Positions 6,404-15,159 are shown, counted from the first letter of the stretch. The stretch: DNA of 43,439 bases from DASZJY01 sp036260255 (GCA_036260255.1 DATAAF010000015.1:1-43439); one strand, 5' to 3'. A program made the numbers and translations. The notes: generated from the letters alone by a model not told the origin.

Positions 6404-7924
6404 TCACGACGACACGCTTTCGCCGCCAGATCCCCTCGGCCGACCTGGGGTGTCGGTCCCCCACTGGGCGATGGATCCGGCCAGGATGCCCGCGAGGCCG
6501 CTGAAGGGCTCGCCGATGTGGACTCCGCTGTCGTCGATGGTGAACTCGTGTATCCGCCCGTCGTGGGCCGAGCCCCGCACCTTGAGCACAGTGAGCGCTC
6601 GTCGCACGGCCCCCGCCACCTCCACGTAGCGGAGCAACACGATGGCGTCGGTCAGAGCGGAGGCGTGGGTCTCCGTGACCGATTGAGTGCCCAGCAAACT
6701 GGTGGTAGCGGAGGTGAAGAGGCTGGAAACGTCGTGCTGTCGCAGGAAGGAGGTCAGGCCGATGATGAAGTCGCGCAGCCCCCTCTGGGTGGCGACGCGC
6801 TCGAGGGCCGACAGATTGTCGATGACGATCCGCTGAGGCTGGAATTCGTCGAGGAGCTGGCGGATGCTCACGTAGTGGTCTTCCAGGGAGGCGACCTCGG
6901 GGTACTCACTCACCACGCGGAGGAGCCCGGAGCGCTCCATGGCGTCGAGGTCCATGCCCCAGCTGAGGGCGTTCCTCAGGATCTGGTCGCGGCTCTCCTC
7001 GAACGACTGCAGCAGGCACCGCTCGCCCGCGGCGATCCCCGCGGCGATGAAGGTGCTGGCCAGGATGGTCTTGCCGACGCCCGTGGGGCCGGACACGAAG
7101 GTGACCGTGTCCCGGTAGGCCCCGCCGCCGAACATGGCGTCGAGCTCGGCGTTGCCGAGGCTGACCCGCTCCTGCGACGCCCGCTGGCGCATGGTGATGA
7201 GCGCGAGGGGGATCACCGAGATGCCCTGGCCGGGGACGATCGTGAACGAGAACTCGCCGCTTCGGTGAGGGGCGCCGCGAAGCTTGAGGATCTCGACCGA
7301 GCGGCGGCGCTTCTCCTCCTCGATGACGTTGCGCAGAATGACCACGTTGTCGGAGACGAACTCCTCCACGCCGAAGCGGGCGACGGCGTCGTACTCGTGG
7401 GTGCGCTCGGCAGTGAGCACGGCGGTGATGCCCAACTCCCTCAGCGCGGCGATGACCCTGGACAGCTCGAGACGGACGACGGCAGGGTCCTGGAAGCGGG
7501 CGAAGACTGCCCCCAAGGAGTCGAGAACGACGCGCTTGGCCCCCACCCTGCTCGCCGCGTGGCGGACACGAGCCACCAGGGCGTTGAACTCGTAGGCACC
7601 CGCGGTGATCTGCTCGTCGAGGTCGGGCGAGGCGTCGACGAAGGCCCACGTACCCTCGGCCTCCCAGCTGGCGACGTCGAAGCCGAGGGACACGAAGTTG
7701 TCCCGCAGGTCGTCGGGGCGCTCCTCGAAGGTGACGAAAACGCCGGGCTGGCCGAATCGCCGAATGCCCTGGGCGAGGAACTCGCCGGCGAAGACGGTCT
7801 TGCCGCTCCCGGTGGTTCCCGCCACCAGGGTCGCCCGGCCGGTGGGCAGGCCACCCAAGGCGATGCTGTCGAAGCCGCTGATGCCGGTTGCGAGCTTCGG
7901 AACCAGGTCGTCGAGGGGGCTCAG
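6404..7924 (-). CDS. kaiC: KaiC-family clock/RecA-like ATPase (double domain)
   Basis: About 506 aa with two RecA-like KaiC domains. Walker A motifs are GTTGSGKT at 36-43 and GPTGVGKT at 279-286. The catalytic-Glu block FEE is at 66-68 and recurs in the second domain (QSFEES). In the second domain the phosphosite region aligns as THASALTD against the cyanobacterial SHISTITD. The Ser431 equivalent (S422) is kept and the Thr432 equivalent is Ala (423). Start: family sequence (LVPKLATGISGFDSIALGGLP) extends upstream of the first usual start codon, a TTG at 7858, as far as the kaiB stop, with no ATG/GTG/TTG in frame. A CTG at 7924-7922 overlaps the kaiB TGA (CTGA) and has GGAAGGA 8 nt upstream, so I place the start there. 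Without KaiA it more likely serves a stress or timing-switch role than a true oscillator (inference). Confidence 0.88.
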   Translation of the reverse strand: MSPLDDLVPKLATGISGFDSIALGGLPTGRATLVAGTTGSGKTVFAGEFLAQGIRRFGQPGVFVTFEERPDDLRDNFVSLGFDVASWEAEGTWAFVDASPDLDEQITAGAYEFNALVARVRHAASRVGAKRVVLDSLGAVFARFQDPAVVRLELSRVIAALRELGITAVLTAERTHEYDAVARFGVEEFVSDNVVILRNVIEEEKRRRSVEILKLRGAPHRSGEFSFTIVPGQGISVIPLALITMRQRASQERVSLGNAELDAMFGGGAYRDTVTFVSGPTGVGKTILASTFIAAGIAAGERCLLQSFEESRDQILRNALSWGMDLDAMERSGLLRVVSEYPEVASLEDHYVSIRQLLDEFQPQRIVIDNLSALERVATQRGLRDFIIGLTSFLRQHDVSSLFTSATTSLLGTQSVTETHASALTDAIVLLRYVEVAGAVRRALTVLKVRGSAHDGRIHEFTIDDSGVHIGEPFSGLAGILAGSIAQWGTDTPGRPRGSGGESVSS

Positions 7925-8226
7925 GGTGGGCGTCCTTCCACAGTCCCACTGTCGTGGGCAGGGAGGTCGAGGGCGATGGCTGCCAGGTCGCTGTCGGACA
8001 GGTCGCCAATGACGCGCCGGCGGGGCAAGGGAGCCAGCTTGAGGACCGTCGGGGTGGCCATGATCCGCGCCACCTCAGCACGATTGGGCTCATGGAGCAC
8101 GTCGACGACTTCCAGCTCGTAGTCGCCGGGCACTCTCGCTTCGCAGAGCTCCCGGAGGTTGGCCACCGCCACGCGGGAGGACGGCCTGTGGCTCACCACG
8201 TAGATCCTGTACGAGTACGTAGCCAT
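7921..8226 (-). CDS. kaiB: KaiB-family thioredoxin-fold protein
   Basis: A 101-aa KaiB. It begins MATYSYRIYVVSHRPSSR and continues with ANLRELCEARVPGDYELEVV, then VLHEPNRAEVARIMATPTVLK and LPRRRVIGDLSD. This is the family pattern of a beta-alpha-beta thioredoxin-like half followed by the fold-switching half. The open frame continues upstream to 8385, but the family begins at the ATG at 8226, which has GGTGG about 5 nt upstream. It binds KaiC ring domains in known systems. The stop overlaps the apparent CTG start of kaiC, so the two are one operon. Confidence 0.9.
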   Translation of the reverse strand: MATYSYRIYVVSHRPSSRVAVANLRELCEARVPGDYELEVVDVLHEPNRAEVARIMATPTVLKLAPLPRRRVIGDLSDSDLAAIALDLPAHDSGTVEGRPP

Positions 8227-8494
8227 CGCCGCCACCCATGAGCTTCTGGGAAGCCGCCCATCGTAGGGTGAAAGGTCGGCAAGCTCAGGTTCTGGCGCCC
8301 GACGGCCGCACACTCCTTCACATGGCGAAGGACCGACCCAGAGTCGGCTCCACTCCATCGGGGCGTCCTCCACCCGCCTGGACAATCGCCCCGCAAGACC
8401 GCTTGGGTACTGCCTGAACGATGCGGGGACCCAGAGTCATCCCCGCGGGTCACTTACCGGCGATCCAAGGCGACGGAGCCGGTACCGTCCTGGC

Positions 8495-9853
8495 GTGGCC
8501 GACGTCGAGGGGAGCTCGACCGAGGCCGGGAGACGGGAGGCTGCCCTCTACAGCGGTCTCGTCGTCCTGCTGGCCACCCTCTACGCGGTGGCGGCGGTCG
8601 TGCCTCGCGCCCTGACGGATCGTTCCCCGACGCTGGCACGCATGCTGTTCGGCTTCGATCAGCTGCGGCCTCTGCGATGGTCTGCGTTCCTCCTGCCGCT
8701 ACTTGTCGTCGTCACTCTTCGCCTCCCGTGGCACCTTGCCGCCAGGCCGGTGAACGCGGTCCTGGCTCGAGTCGCCGCGCTCAGCTCGAGGGCCAGAGTG
8801 CTGCTGACGTTGGTCGTGGCCATGTACAGCTTCCCCTGGTTCCTCGGGCTGCGGAACCAGTTCATCAACCCCGACGGCATGGCGTTCAGCGCGAAGTTCC
8901 ATGCCGACATACCGGTCAGGGGCGCAACTGTTACGCACGACGAGATGCTGGAGCTTTATGTGCACTCCCGCTTCTGGTACCACACCAGCCGGGCGTTCGG
9001 CTGGACTGTCGAGTACTCGTATCAGTTCCTGTCGTCGGTGGCGGGGGCGATCTTCGTCGCTCTGCTGCTCGCATTCGGCTGGGTTGCGCTGTACGAGAGG
9101 CGGTGGATCATCTTCGTACTCGGCGTCGGGTCGGCGGGCTTCATGCAGCTGTTCTTCGGCGACGTGGAGAACTACACGCTGGTCACGACCCTCATCCTCC
9201 TCTACTTGTCCACGGGGTATCTGTACCTCGCGGGCCGGATCAGCTTGGTCGTGCCCAGCGGCGTGCTGGCGGTGGCCATCACCTTCCATCTCCTGGCCGC
9301 GTTCCTGCTCGTGAGCCTGGCCTATCTGTACCTCGTCGCCCTCCGGCGCCGACAGCTGCTGTCAGTGGCGTTGGCGGCGTTGACACTCTTCGCCATCCCC
9401 TCGGCGGTCGTGCTCTACTTCCACTATCACGGGCTGCCATTCGAGATCATCCGGACGAGCAACGCCTTCGGGCAGGCGGGCAAGTTGCAGCGGTTCGCGG
9501 CGCCGAGCCTGGCGTACCATGGCCAGATCGTCAGCTTGCTCTTCCTTCTGTTCCCACCACTGCTCTGTCTGGTTCCGCTCCTTGCCTACAAGCGGGTCGA
9601 TCTCAGCCGGTTCAACATCTTCCTGGCGCTCGCCGTCGTCGTCTTCATTGGCTACGTCTTGACGTGGCGAGCCGACTTGGGTGTGTACAACGACTGGAAC
9701 CTCTATGCGCCGGCGGCGTTACCGTTGGCGATCTTCTTCTGGTACAACCTCGCTCGGGCCGAAGGGCTGGTGAACAAAGCGGGCATCGTCACGGCACTGA
9801 TCCTGACGTCCGGCATCCACTCGTACGCCTGGATCATCAGGAATCACATCTGA
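8495..9853 (+). CDS. Polytopic membrane protein, GT-C glycosyltransferase-like
   Basis: 452 aa with about 10-11 hydrophobic helices. A large extracytoplasmic loop follows the second or third helix (FINPDGMAFSAKFH...), and a conserved-looking FFGDVENYT motif sits mid-protein. The shape fits GT-C enzymes that use polyprenyl-phosphate sugars, but I cannot name the family. GTG start at 8495. It is divergent from kaiBC and followed convergently by another GT-C gene. A role in envelope glycan or glycolipid synthesis is inferred from topology and neighbours only. Confidence 0.55.
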   Translation: MADVEGSSTEAGRREAALYSGLVVLLATLYAVAAVVPRALTDRSPTLARMLFGFDQLRPLRWSAFLLPLLVVVTLRLPWHLAARPVNAVLARVAALSSRARVLLTLVVAMYSFPWFLGLRNQFINPDGMAFSAKFHADIPVRGATVTHDEMLELYVHSRFWYHTSRAFGWTVEYSYQFLSSVAGAIFVALLLAFGWVALYERRWIIFVLGVGSAGFMQLFFGDVENYTLVTTLILLYLSTGYLYLAGRISLVVPSGVLAVAITFHLLAAFLLVSLAYLYLVALRRRQLLSVALAALTLFAIPSAVVLYFHYHGLPFEIIRTSNAFGQAGKLQRFAAPSLAYHGQIVSLLFLLFPPLLCLVPLLAYKRVDLSRFNIFLALAVVVFIGYVLTWRADLGVYNDWNLYAPAALPLAIFFWYNLARAEGLVNKAGIVTALILTSGIHSYAWIIRNHI

Positions 9854-9946
9854 CCAAGCGCTCGGTCGGATCAGACCCTCAGTCTGCGGAACAGCGGACG
9901 GGTGCCGGACCGCCAGGCAAGCCCATGGAGGCCCGGCGCCCCGAGC

Positions 9947-11209
9947 TCATCCGCCCACCGGGACAGGCCGGCGGAGTTGTCGGGCCCCCCAGGCTTGAGC
10001 GACCCGCGCCGCCAACGCACCGACGCCGACGCAACACGCCACGTCGAGCGGCGCCCGCATGCGAGGGGTGGCGACGGTGACCGCGCTCAGAGCGGTGAAC
10101 ACCAACGCGGCCAGAACCAGGGGCCCCACGCCTCGGCCCCTCACGGCGAGGAGCCCGGCCATGCCCAAGACCGACGCGTAGCCCACGAGGGGGACGCTGT
10201 GGTGCTGCAGGCGCAGATTTCGACCATCGTTGGCCTCGGCGACGTCGTTGCGGCCCGCCCTCGGCTCGAACATGTTCATGAGCTGACCGGGTGCGATCCG
10301 GAGCACGTGACGGGGGTCCCGACGAATCTCCGCAAGGGCGTGACGCCGGAAGACCGCATCCAGCTCCGCCTCGTTGGAGATGCCCGCGCGCATGTCGGCG
10401 AATCGGGGGTCGAAGACGCCGTCGACGAAACCGCCTGAGGCCTTGGCCTCTGGGGAGTAGATGGCGTTCAGGTTGAACCCGTTGGAGGTGACCACGACCG
10501 GGGTTCCGAAGCGGTACCAGTTTCGGATCACCCACGGGGCGACTGCGAGCGTCAGGCACATGGCGTAGGAGAGGGCCCGACGCCAGCCCATTCGCCACAG
10601 CACCCACGCGGTGAGGACGACGACGAACAGCTGGGCGCTGCTACGGGTCAGCACGAGGAGCCCGCTCGCCGCGCCCGCCCACGCCGTCCGCCGGTCGATC
10701 AACAGCAGCGCGACGGCCAGCAACAGGAGCAGTCCCAACGGCTCGCTGAGCGGGGGGCCGTCGTTGAACACCAGCGGTGGGTACATGGCCGTCACGATTC
10801 CCGTCACCACACCCGCTGTCCGACCGGCGAGGCGCCACGCGGTCAGCGCGGCCAGCACGACGACTCCGGTGCCCAACAGCACGTTGAGCGCCGCTGCCGC
10901 GCCCAGCTTGGGACCGGTGATCGCGTAGACGGCGCCCAGCAGCAGCGGGTACAGCGGCGGCCTGAACGCCGTCGGATGGGCGTAGCCGAAAGGAAATTCG
11001 TGCACCACCCCCCGCCCGTCCCCGATCGCCGCGGCCAGCGTGTGGTAGTGCCGCGCATCGCTGACCGGGGCGTAATCGCGAAGGACGATCACCACATAGA
11101 GCACCCGCACCACCAGCGCCAACAGCCCAACGCCGAGCAGCCACCTGGCTTGCCTGCTCGCCATCCCCCGAAGGGTGCGACGAAGCCAGCGGAAGTGGGG
11201 GCGCCCCAC
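9947..11209 (-). CDS. GT39/ArnT-like glycosyltransferase (membrane)
   Basis: 420 aa and polytopic. The first loop after helix 1 carries DYAPVSDARHYHTLA and then TAFRPPLYPLLLGAVYAI, the acidic/His loop and RPPxYPxxL pattern of the PMT/ArnT (GT-C, GT39/GT83) superfamily. In known members the acidic residue of this loop is catalytic and the donor is a lipid-phosphate sugar. A C-terminal soluble segment (about residues 235-330) separates the last helices. GTG start at 11209 with AGGG upstream; an ATG at 11164 is an alternative. It is divergent from the PIG-V-like gene with only 47 bp between the starts, so promoters probably overlap. Confidence 0.75.
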   Translation of the reverse strand: MGRPHFRWLRRTLRGMASRQARWLLGVGLLALVVRVLYVVIVLRDYAPVSDARHYHTLAAAIGDGRGVVHEFPFGYAHPTAFRPPLYPLLLGAVYAITGPKLGAAAALNVLLGTGVVVLAALTAWRLAGRTAGVVTGIVTAMYPPLVFNDGPPLSEPLGLLLLLAVALLLIDRRTAWAGAASGLLVLTRSSAQLFVVVLTAWVLWRMGWRRALSYAMCLTLAVAPWVIRNWYRFGTPVVVTSNGFNLNAIYSPEAKASGGFVDGVFDPRFADMRAGISNEAELDAVFRRHALAEIRRDPRHVLRIAPGQLMNMFEPRAGRNDVAEANDGRNLRLQHHSVPLVGYASVLGMAGLLAVRGRGVGPLVLAALVFTALSAVTVATPRMRAPLDVACCVGVGALAARVAQAWGARQLRRPVPVGG

Positions 11210-11256
11210 GGCGTCACCCTACTGAGCAAGCGCGGCGTCCCGCGCTCGACGCCACC

Positions 11257-12564
11257 GTGACCGTGAACCAGCCTGAAGGGGTCATGAAGCGCGCCGGGCG
11301 GCCCGACGAGGTAGGCGCCACCGACCTGGACCGCCTCGGAGCCCGAATCGCCGATCTCAGGGTTCGTTACTTGCCGGCGGACCCGGCGCCCAAAGAACCG
11401 GTGATCCAAGCCAGGCCCGAACCGGCGCGGGGAGAGCGGCCACGCCAACGGGATGGGGCCGACCTCGTGGCGCTCTTTGTCGTGACAAGGGTCGTCCTCG
11501 TCGCCATCGGGCTCGTGTCACGCGCGCTCGTGTCCAAGCCCGTGGTTCACCCCCGGCCCCTGGGTGTGGGCCCCTCGTTCTCGAGCTTCGCTTTTCTCGA
11601 CCTCTGGGGTCAGTGGGACACCTCCTGGTACCTGAGCATCGCCGAGTACGGCTACAAGCCCGAGCCACTGGAAGGCGCCCTCGCCAACTACGGCTTCTTC
11701 CCGCTCTATCCGCTCCTCGTCCGCTGGGTGGGCTGGACGGTCGGCAGCCCCTTCATAGGCGGGCTCATCGTCTCCAACGCCGCGTTTCTCCTCGCATGCG
11801 TCTACCTCTACCGGCTGGTGGCCATCGACGACGACGTCGAGACGGCCAGGAGGGCGGTCAAGTACCTGTTCGCGGCGCCAGCGGCGTTCCTGTTCTCGGC
11901 GATGCTCAGCGAGTCGCTGTACCTGGCCCTGGTCGTCATGTGCTTCTACTTCGCCCGCACACGGCGATGGTGGGCGGTCGGCGTCTTGGGCTTCCTGCTG
12001 GCCTTGAGCCGCGGGCCCGGTTTTCTGGCCATCATCCCGCTGCTGTGGATGTACCTCGAGCAACGGGGTTTCTCGCTCCGTCGGATACGCCTCGACGTGC
12101 TGTGGCTCACTCTTCTCCCTGCCGCCGTCGGCGCCTTCATGCTGTTCAACTGGGACCTGACGGGGGACCCCTTGGCGTTCGCACGCATCCAGCTCACGGG
12201 CTGGGGTCACCACCTCCGGAACCCATTCTCGGCCCTCTGGAGAGCGGTCACCGGTGAGGACGCGGTTCTGTCTTTCAACGGCTGGTACATGATCAGCGTG
12301 CTCGTCCTGATCCTGCTCTCGTTGCGGATGTTGGGGGCGGCGTACAGCTTCTTCGCGCTCATTTCGGCGCTCACACCCTTGCTGTACAGCGTGCCTGGGG
12401 GGTCCATGGCGCGCTACACCGTCGTGATCTTCCCGCTCTACGTCGTGGCCGCTCGGCTCACACGCAACAGGCCCGGTCTCGATCAGGCGGTCACCATTGC
12501 CTTGGCGCTGCTCCAGGGGTTCTTGATGGGCCAATGGGTCCACAACTCGTTGTTGGTGGTTTGA
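11257..12564 (+). CDS. PIG-V-like GT-C mannosyltransferase family protein
   Basis: 435 aa. A cytoplasmic N-terminal stretch of about 70 residues comes before the first helix. The first extracytoplasmic loop has LWGQWDTSWYLSIAEYGY followed by NYGFFPLYPLLVR, the WDxxWYxxIAxxGY...FFPLYP signature of bacterial PIG-V/GPI-mannosyltransferase-II-like proteins. About 9-10 more hydrophobic segments follow. The likely reaction is transfer of a hexose from a polyprenyl-phosphate donor on the outer face of the membrane (family knowledge); the acceptor is unknown. The start is uncertain: GTG 11257, GTG 11263 and ATG 11284 are all in frame. It is the third GT-C-type gene in a row. Confidence 0.8.
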   Translation: MTVNQPEGVMKRAGRPDEVGATDLDRLGARIADLRVRYLPADPAPKEPVIQARPEPARGERPRQRDGADLVALFVVTRVVLVAIGLVSRALVSKPVVHPRPLGVGPSFSSFAFLDLWGQWDTSWYLSIAEYGYKPEPLEGALANYGFFPLYPLLVRWVGWTVGSPFIGGLIVSNAAFLLACVYLYRLVAIDDDVETARRAVKYLFAAPAAFLFSAMLSESLYLALVVMCFYFARTRRWWAVGVLGFLLALSRGPGFLAIIPLLWMYLEQRGFSLRRIRLDVLWLTLLPAAVGAFMLFNWDLTGDPLAFARIQLTGWGHHLRNPFSALWRAVTGEDAVLSFNGWYMISVLVLILLSLRMLGAAYSFFALISALTPLLYSVPGGSMARYTVVIFPLYVVAARLTRNRPGLDQAVTIALALLQGFLMGQWVHNSLLVV

Positions 12565-12662
12565 CCGTGTCATCGGCGCGGCATCCAAGCGGCGCGTCCC
12601 TCGCGTCACATGATGCCGGCGTCGACTCTTCGGGCGTCCCGCCCACGTCCGGCCCCTTCCCG

Positions 12663-12692
12663 TTGCTCTATCGAACGCGCGTTTGGTATGAT
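12663..12692 (+). promoter_or_regulatory. Candidate sigma-70-type promoter
   Basis: A TTGCTC -35-like box at 12663-12668, an 18-nt spacer, and a TATGAT -10 box at 12687-12692 preceded by TGG (extended -10). The start would be near 12699, about 37 nt upstream of the GTG at 12736. It is the most promoter-like sequence I saw in the window, and it is AT-rich against its surroundings. Confidence 0.5.
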
Positions 12693-12809
12693 GAACCATC
12701 TTCCCCCTGGTGGTCATTGGCCGAAGGGGGATGCGGTGTCCGATGTGGCGACGAGCGAGGAAGTGGCCGATGAGCCGCGGGGTGGTCGACGGGCGAGCTC
12801 GGAGAGGCA

Positions 12810-13949
12810 TTGGCGGCATGGGCAGCTCGCGCGGCAGCCGATGAATGCCGGTGGCTCGAGCTCCTCGCTGAGTTCGACCGCCGGGAGGGATGGTGGGCCG
12901 ACGGGCAGCTGTCGGGGGTCGACTGGTTGGTGGGGCGTTGTGGGCTGGCCGCCCGCACCGCCCGGGACAAGCTGCGCGTGGCCCACGAGCTGTGCCGCCG
13001 TCCGCTGGTGGCCCAGGCGTTCGCCGCGGGGGCGCTCTCCTACTGCAAGGTGCGGGCCATCACCCGGGTTACGAACGTCGACGAGGAGTGCGACCGGTGG
13101 CTTCTGGCCCTTGCCAAGGAGGGCACGGTGGCCGACTTGGACCGGGCCGTGCGCCACTGGCAGCACTTGCGCGACCAGGAGCGGGGGCTCGACGACTACG
13201 TGCAGCGCTGGGACCGCGGGGCCATTCGGCCCTCGCGCACCTACGACGGCATGGTGGTGTTGGAGGTCATCCTCCCCGTCGAGGAGGGAGAAGAGGTCCT
13301 ACGTCTGCTCGAGGTGGCCGCAGCCGCAGAGGACCCTGTGGAGGAGGCTGTGGACCGCGGTTCACGTGAACCGATCTGCTGGTCCCGCCGTCGGGTGGAC
13401 GCCCTCCTCGATCTCCTCCGGGCGGGGAGCGGTAGCGGCCCCGGGCCGAGCGGTGCCGACCGCTACACCCTTCACCTGGTCGCGGACGTCGACGCCCTGG
13501 CCGAGCGACTGGGCCTGCGCTCCGATCTCCTCGACGGTTCGCCGGTGGCCATAGAGACACTGCGGCGGGTGGCCTGTGACTGCGGCATCGTCCGCCACCT
13601 GCTGCGGGGCGCCAGCCAGCCCCTCGACGTGGGCACCCGCACCCCGGTGTGGACGGTGCCCCAGCGCCGGGCCATCGCCCTCCGGGACCCCGGCCGCTGC
13701 CGCTTCATGGCCTGCGAGCGACGCACCTGTGACGTGCACCACGTCCGGCACTTCGCCGACGGCGGCCCCACCGCGGTGGACAACGGGATCCTCGTCTGCC
13801 CGCGGCATCACACCGCGGTCCACGAGGGAGGCTTCGGCATCAGCGGCGACCCGAACGGCACGCTCACGTTCCAGCGGCCCGACGGGACCATCATCGACAC
13901 CTCCAAGGCAGGACTGAGGCCGCCTCCGCGGTGGCGCCCGACGCAGTGA
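12810..13949 (+). CDS. DUF222 / HNH endonuclease (13E12 repeat family)
   Basis: 379 aa as a clean frame from TTG 12810. The DUF222 region covers most of the protein. The C-terminal HNH domain shows the zinc-binding Cys pairs and catalytic His: CRFMACERRTCDVHH, then ADGGPTAVDNG, then LVCPRHHTAVHEGGF. It belongs to the abundant actinobacterial HNH family of unclear role. Family-like sequence (STGELGEALAAWAARAAADE) already begins upstream of the TTG. A far better start is a GTG at 12736 with AAGGGGG 5 nt upstream, reading SDVATSEEVADEPRG, but it lies in another frame. A frameshift near 12780-12786 would join them. The stop overlaps the next gene's GTG (GTGA). Confidence 0.85.
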   Translation: MAAWAARAAADECRWLELLAEFDRREGWWADGQLSGVDWLVGRCGLAARTARDKLRVAHELCRRPLVAQAFAAGALSYCKVRAITRVTNVDEECDRWLLALAKEGTVADLDRAVRHWQHLRDQERGLDDYVQRWDRGAIRPSRTYDGMVVLEVILPVEEGEEVLRLLEVAAAAEDPVEEAVDRGSREPICWSRRRVDALLDLLRAGSGSGPGPSGADRYTLHLVADVDALAERLGLRSDLLDGSPVAIETLRRVACDCGIVRHLLRGASQPLDVGTRTPVWTVPQRRAIALRDPGRCRFMACERRTCDVHHVRHFADGGPTAVDNGILVCPRHHTAVHEGGFGISGDPNGTLTFQRPDGTIIDTSKAGLRPPPRWRPTQ

Positions 13950-14053
13950 ATACGGTGGCGGTCGTGGTCGCGGTGGACGTCGCCGTCGTGGGCGGAGGTC
14001 TTCAGGGGCTCGTCGTCCTGCGGGAGCTGGTCTCGCCGGGTACGGGTGCGTGC
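13946..14053 (+). pseudogene. Out-of-frame N-terminus of the FAD oxidoreductase
   Basis: From GTG 13946 (GTGA overlap with the HNH gene) or one of several in-frame GTGs down to 13973, the frame reads VDVAVVGGGLQGLVVLREL. This is a GxGxxG dinucleotide-binding beta-alpha-beta. It stops at TGA 14051. The continuation (AGYGCVLITNADLGAGQT) is in the next frame, so a single-base loss near 14035 explains the break. It is either a true mutation or a sequence error. Confidence 0.65.
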
Positions 14054-15159
14054 TGATCACGAACGCCGATCTCGGCGCCGGCCAGACGCTCCACTCCCAC
14101 GGGTTGCTGAACAGCGGGACCGGGCTGGTGGCCGGCGCCCTCCAGGAGGAGCTGTACCGGTTCACGCTCCCGTACCTCCGAGCCATCGGGGTGCCCGTCC
14201 ATGGCGAGGACCGATCCTTTCTTCTCGCCCCCGACGCACTTGTCGACCAGCTCACCCCCGTTTGGGAGGCGAACCACTACCGACCGGAACGCGCTGACCC
14301 CGCCAGCCTCCCTGTCGGGTTCGAGCCGGTCGCACCGGTGTACCGGGTTCAGGGCTTCAACGTCGAGAAGCGGCGGTTGGTGGCGGCCCTCTCCGCTGGC
14401 CTCGAGCCCCACGTCCTGGGTGGCGAGGTTGTCGAGGCCGGCGACAACATCCGGGTGCGGGCGAAGGGATCGGGTGAGACCCTCTCCCTCGCGCCCCGTG
14501 CGGTCGTGGTCGCCGCCGGCTGCGGGACCAAGCGTCTGCTCCGCCGGGCGTTCGGCGTGAACGACGTGGTGCTCGACCGGATCGCCTACAGGCAGACGCA
14601 CATGATCTGCGTCAGGGGGCCGGCGGGCGTGCTGCCGGAGGTCGGCGCTGTCGTCGCTACCGAGGTGATGATCGTCGGCCACCCCTCGCCCGACGGTCTC
14701 GTCACCTGGTACGTGACGCCTGCCGTCCCGTCGCCGGAGCACGATGGCGAGGCGCCCGATGACGGAGCGGCCGAGGTCGACGTGCATGTCGTCAAACAAG
14801 GGATAGACGCGCTGCTACGCCTTGTCCCGTCGCTCTCCCACGCCGACGAACGGATCCAGGCGACGGTCTTCGCCGGCTACAAGCAGGACTTCGACGGCCA
14901 ACCGACGCGGCGGGCGTGCGAGGTGGTGGACGAGGACCGGAACGTCGTCATGGCTCTGCCCTCGGTGCTCACCAACGCCGTGCCGAACGCCCGCGACGCC
15001 CTGACTCTGATCGGGGACCGGTTGGGAGCGGGCACCACCAAGCTCGAGCTCCGGCGGGAAGCAGCCGTCGTTGTCGGCCAGGTCAACGAGGACACAGGCC
15101 GGGCTGCGTGGCGCACCTGGCGCGACTTCGCCGGCGTGTACGACGTCGCGGTCGGCTGA
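14050..15159 (+). CDS. FAD-dependent oxidoreductase (DAO/GlpD-like), frameshifted
   Basis: 369 aa in the main frame. It starts in the middle of the Rossmann fold (VLITNADLGAGQTLHSHGLLNSG, the Gx-T-S-H-G-G-like block of DAO-type oxidoreductases). It then has an FAD-fold strand ending in APRAVVVAAGCGTKRLL and a long substrate domain. The protein lacks its own GxGxxG motif, which is encoded just upstream in another frame (13946-14053). With that segment the enzyme would be about 400 aa. The substrate cannot be told from sequence. If the frameshift is real the product would not bind FAD and this is a pseudogene. Confidence 0.7.
   Translation: MLITNADLGAGQTLHSHGLLNSGTGLVAGALQEELYRFTLPYLRAIGVPVHGEDRSFLLAPDALVDQLTPVWEANHYRPERADPASLPVGFEPVAPVYRVQGFNVEKRRLVAALSAGLEPHVLGGEVVEAGDNIRVRAKGSGETLSLAPRAVVVAAGCGTKRLLRRAFGVNDVVLDRIAYRQTHMICVRGPAGVLPEVGAVVATEVMIVGHPSPDGLVTWYVTPAVPSPEHDGEAPDDGAAEVDVHVVKQGIDALLRLVPSLSHADERIQATVFAGYKQDFDGQPTRRACEVVDEDRNVVMALPSVLTNAVPNARDALTLIGDRLGAGTTKLELRREAAVVVGQVNEDTGRAAWRTWRDFAGVYDVAVG

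Noticed and set aside
5885..8122. A 745-codon open frame on the plus strand across kaiB/kaiC
   Set aside because: It is antisense to the clear kaiBC pair; high GC keeps opposite frames open. Only its first part outside kaiC was considered, as a weak fragment.
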